Positions 60,690 to 64,000 of a DNA stretch of 64,000 bases are shown here, one piece after another; position 1 is the stretch's first letter; each line of letters starts with the position of its first letter. This DNA comes from Dryococelus australis (lineage: Eukaryota; Arthropoda; Insecta; Phasmatodea; Phasmatidae): assembly GCA_029891345.1 (NCBI GenBank), contig CM057009.1:230879178-230943177 (forward strand), given 5' to 3'. The notes beneath the pieces were generated by a model. The model saw only the letters and a list, made by a program, of their open reading frames with translations. It did no database searches and had not been told where the DNA came from. The position numbers and the translations under genes were made by a program.

Positions 60690-63243
60690 TTAAAAATTAC
60701 AGAGTAGGAAAATAAGGTGTCACATCACTATTTTGAAATAGCATTTCGTTAAAAATTGTTAATAATATAAGGGTCACATTAAGCACTAATAATCATTATT
60801 TTTATACTCAAGAAATAAATTGATATAACAAAAAATACACTTAATTTGAACAATGCCACGCAAGATTCCTCTTCGATTATGAACAAAAATTCATAAAAAC
60901 CACACCACCCGACATTTTTGACAAGGTCCTCAGAGCAGACGAAAGCTGATAGCTCAGAATCACACGATTATTGACAGAAAGGACCGAAGGTTCATTAGCC
61001 CAAGCATAGGATGGATGGAAACTCAGAGAACAGAGATAAAGATAGCAAAAATATCTCTTTCTTTTCCCTCCTACCGATTTTCTACGACGATTCAGTTATT
61101 TCGAGCTACAGAGAACTCTTCGTTTATTCAAGGGGCATTCTTCGTTGAACAGTCTGTAAATTTACAGAAATTTATATCAATGTGGCATTATGGTAAGCCA
61201 GGTAAACTAAAGTATTTTTGTGGCTCAGACAATTATTTTTAAAATTTTGATCGTGTAAACATTTCAGTATAGTGAATTATTCAAAACATTAGACTGATTA
61301 CATCCGAAGTTGATGCTCTGAATCCTACCTCCTTAATTCAGTTGATTGCATACTAGCTTAATTTTATACGAGTTTTTCTGAGTTAGAATCCCGGATAAGT
61401 CACTTTGTGTTTTAATTGTCTTAGTACTGTTTCACACGATTCTGGTTACATCTCTAATGATATTGCTGTCGATGAGGCGTCACCTCCTACCTACCACCTA
61501 CGCTTTTAAAAACTTCACAAAAATTTATTTGCAGCCATGTAGAGGAAAGTAGGCCACATAGTTATCAGTAACTTCTGGTTTAAGTGACAAATCAATAACA
61601 TGTAGAATTCTTAGTGTGAACTTTCTGCTGTTCATATTACTTAATTTTTATATTAATAGTAAACCAGATTACAAATTTTCGCCTATTCTATAGAAATAAG
61701 TTGATGTTTTTTATTGCTTTGAAACGTTTGTAATATTCATGACAATATTTATGACAAATATAGTCACAATAAACCGTGAGTATATTAATTCCCTTCGTAA
61801 AGTATATGTAGGTAAAACATGTCGGTTTGCAACAGCATACTTGCTTGAACCAATAATAATATTTCGTCAAGAAGTCGTGTTTTCTTTTACTCTGCACAAA
61901 TGATTCAGCAATAAAACAGCAGTCGTACATACATAGGAATACCATTTAGGATTTACATGATACTAGCGCATACGTAATGTTTTTACATACTTGGCATTAT
62001 ATTTATAAGCATGTAACCATATCATGCTCCAAACAAATTGTAATACTAAGTAGATGTGTTCATTCTTTCGTTATCTTTTTTCTCGTGCACCAAGCAAATT
62101 ATTATGGCAAACAAGGTGTTGCTGGGTGCCAACTTCGATATGAACGGCCGGCTACTACTCAATTACCGACGAGAGGAGGAGAATTGGGGTTGCGGCCAGA
62201 CTATGTAAACGAGGTCGCCAGAGTGTTGGCCATCTTTGTCCATCACCACACTCCAGGTCACTAACGGCGCATGGTGCTGCTGCCGCTGACCGACTTCGAG
62301 CTCCGGTGACAAGAGACAACAACACGATAGCAGACGATCCACCACGAACGGATCCTGAGAGGCCTTCTCCACGGTGTGGGCTTGAACGTCCCACCAGTAT
62401 AATATTCGCGTGGTGAGTTCGATTGGGATAGCTGTGGATATCGAAGGGATTGTTAGAGTGCTTAAGTAGCAGCTTGATTTGAGGATTATTTACTATTGTA
62501 AGTTGATAACGATTAAAGTCCCAAAATATAATAACATTTTATACAATCGATAAAAATTTATTTATATAAAGAGTAATCCTATTGTAATAAAATATTTGTT
62601 AAGTATGGTGTTAGTCAGGACCATAAGTCCAGTTGAGAGGATATAATGAGTAAATTAAAGCTACATCCCTAGTCTATTCTCTCTAACTCTTGTAGTATGA
62701 AAGAGGTCATATAACTGGTGGAGGCGCCTTCTGGTTCCACCTTTTTCGTGCTTGATAAGTAAGAATATAAGTGTCACTGGTTAAGTCGCTTCACGTTTCT
62801 ATCTGTTAGCTTAGTTCAGAATGCTCGTCATTAATTCGTAATACCTTATTACTAAGCATTGCTAACCTGCAGAATGCACAGAGCTTTGTCATGTGCGTAA
62901 CAAATTAATAAATGATGTGAGTAGCTTGGTTTACTAACATTGTTTATGTGTATTGTGACAAAGTGTTTAGGCATACACATGCTCTTATATGAGCGATGCA
63001 ACAGAGTTAGTCATGCACTTCATATAAGTAACACGAAAACTTTGAAACAGATTACGAGATGTAGGTTTAGCTGACATAGAAGATGAACAATACCAACAGT
63101 CAGGTAGTTCACGAACTCAGCATGGGTACGAAACTCCAGCACAAGAGTCTCACAGTTCAGTGGCAGACAACATAAGCGTAGTAATCGAGTACGAAAATGT
63201 AGATGAATTACCATAACATAATATGGCAAAACCACAACAACTA
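60690..63243. repeat. Large inverted repeat, right arm (~2.55 kb)
   Basis: Inverse of 50380-52935. Its outer end runs without a break into a gag-like frame: the reading ...DIEDEQYQQSGSSRTQHG... ends in an in-frame TAA and resumes in MAKPQQLKIVFPEP at 63223. The arm therefore contains at least the leader and first codons of a retrotransposon. A stretch with 'gtgttgctgggtgccaactt' near 62115 might be an LTR boundary. Confidence 0.9.
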
Positions 63244-63960
63244 AAGATAGTTTTCCCAGAACCGATAAAGAACCTGGCTTTTTCCAGAAATATATATAAG
63301 GATGTCGATGTATTTATGGACATTTTTGAAACAGCTAGTCAAGGAAACAAATGGGACGAACATCAGAAATGCACTTGAATAAAAGTATATTTGCAAGGTT
63401 CAGGCAAACACGGGTACGAGAACACCCTCGTGGAAATGTAGGGAATGACATAACATAGGAAATCATTGGGAATAAACTATTTAAGAGAAAAGTAATATTT
63501 TTAAAGATCTACACAAAAAGACAAAAAAATAGGAGAAAGTTGCAAATTTCATATTGAGAACATGAAATATTTTTAACTTAATGTTTATTCACACATGTTA
63601 CAGAGCAAATTCATGTAAGTAATTTGGAAGTATCTTTTATCTAGTTATGTATACAGAATTATAGGTATGGAAAAGAATACACTAGAACAACTAGTAGAAA
63701 ATTTGTTAAGTGTTGAGTTAGGTATGCAAAGGTACAGTTATTGTTTGGTCCAAAACAACATACACGAGCAATATCACAAACTCCAGGTCGAAATAAATAA
63801 AATTGAGTACGAAATTACAAGGTTAACTACTACAGATCAGACCAGCAAACCACAGCATGAATCACATGCAACAGGACATGTTAGTCGAAGAGAAAAATGG
63901 TGTGAAAATATAAGTCACAGAGAAAACTCGTGTAAACACAGTTAATATAATGAATGTTCA
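63056..63960 (+). pseudogene. LTR-retrotransposon gag remnant
   Basis: From about 63056 an open reading (ending in TAA near 63219) is followed in the same frame by MAKPQQLKIVFPEP, then DVDVFMDIFETASQGNKWDE and HQKCT. An acidic helix with FE...KWDE and KC is typical of Gypsy-type gag, which forms the capsid-like particle around the RNA. A TGA follows, and the reading resumes with IKVYLQGSGKHGYENTLVEM and another stop. A separate 92-codon frame at 63667-63945 (MEKNTLEQLVENLLSVELG..., Lys/Glu/His-rich, probably helical) may be the distal gag. No protease, reverse transcriptase or integrase lies within the window, which ends here. Confidence 0.55.
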
Positions 63961-64000
63961 CAAAATCTAACACAGAAATTCCAGAACACAAACAAATGTT

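Overview
This window looks like AT-rich, repeat-dense nuclear DNA of an invertebrate, most likely an arthropod with a large genome. No intact host gene is recognisable. There is no operon structure, long stretches have no coding capacity, and nearly every identifiable sequence is a decayed mobile element or an endogenised virus. The organism call is inference from composition and element types, not from a diagnostic gene.

Layout. 1-9.4 kb: AT-rich non-coding DNA with the end of a TA-flanked MITE, a 190-bp duplication and a ~115-bp tandem satellite array (about 4.56-6.05 kb). 9.4-10.83 kb: degenerate tandem repeats running into an element end rich in aaggtca and ccaagatggcgg motifs that stops at CCTACTACT. 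10.8-15.1 kb: AT-rich DNA with two complete ~232-bp copies of the MITE. 15.09-23.50 kb: an ~8.4-kb palindromic element. Its two inverted arms each carry degraded C2HC zinc-finger coding pieces, one arm has a 1.3-kb insertion, and the centre is AT-rich. 23.56-30.6 kb: a broken endogenous double-jelly-roll dsDNA virus of the Polinton/adintovirus-like kind. After a left terminal repeat come, on the minus strand from high to low coordinate, a PLA2-like minor virion protein, an adenain-type cysteine protease, a second structural protein and the major capsid protein. Divergently on the plus strand come a zinc-finger ORF, a packaging ATPase and a coiled-coil ORF. A 1.1-kb CACTG-ended transposon sits between the zinc finger and the ATPase. 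No protein-primed polymerase or integrase is visible.

31-45.8 kb: non-coding, with tRNA-derived SINE-like sequence, microsatellites and one unrecognised 126-codon ORF. 45.86-50.38 kb: a fold-back element with ~830-bp terminal inverted repeats and no transposase. It abuts a second inverted pair (about 50.38-52.93 and 60.69-63.24 kb) whose central parts look nearly identical. The right arm runs into a decayed retrotransposon gag. The loop holds a remnant of a Tnp2-like transposase.

The viral genes form a recognisable morphogenesis module: capsid, minor capsid, maturation protease and genome-packaging ATPase. The palindromic element shares terminus type and zinc-finger content with the virus, which suggests it may be a non-autonomous derivative. 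All viral genes except the zinc-finger ORF carry stops or frameshifts.
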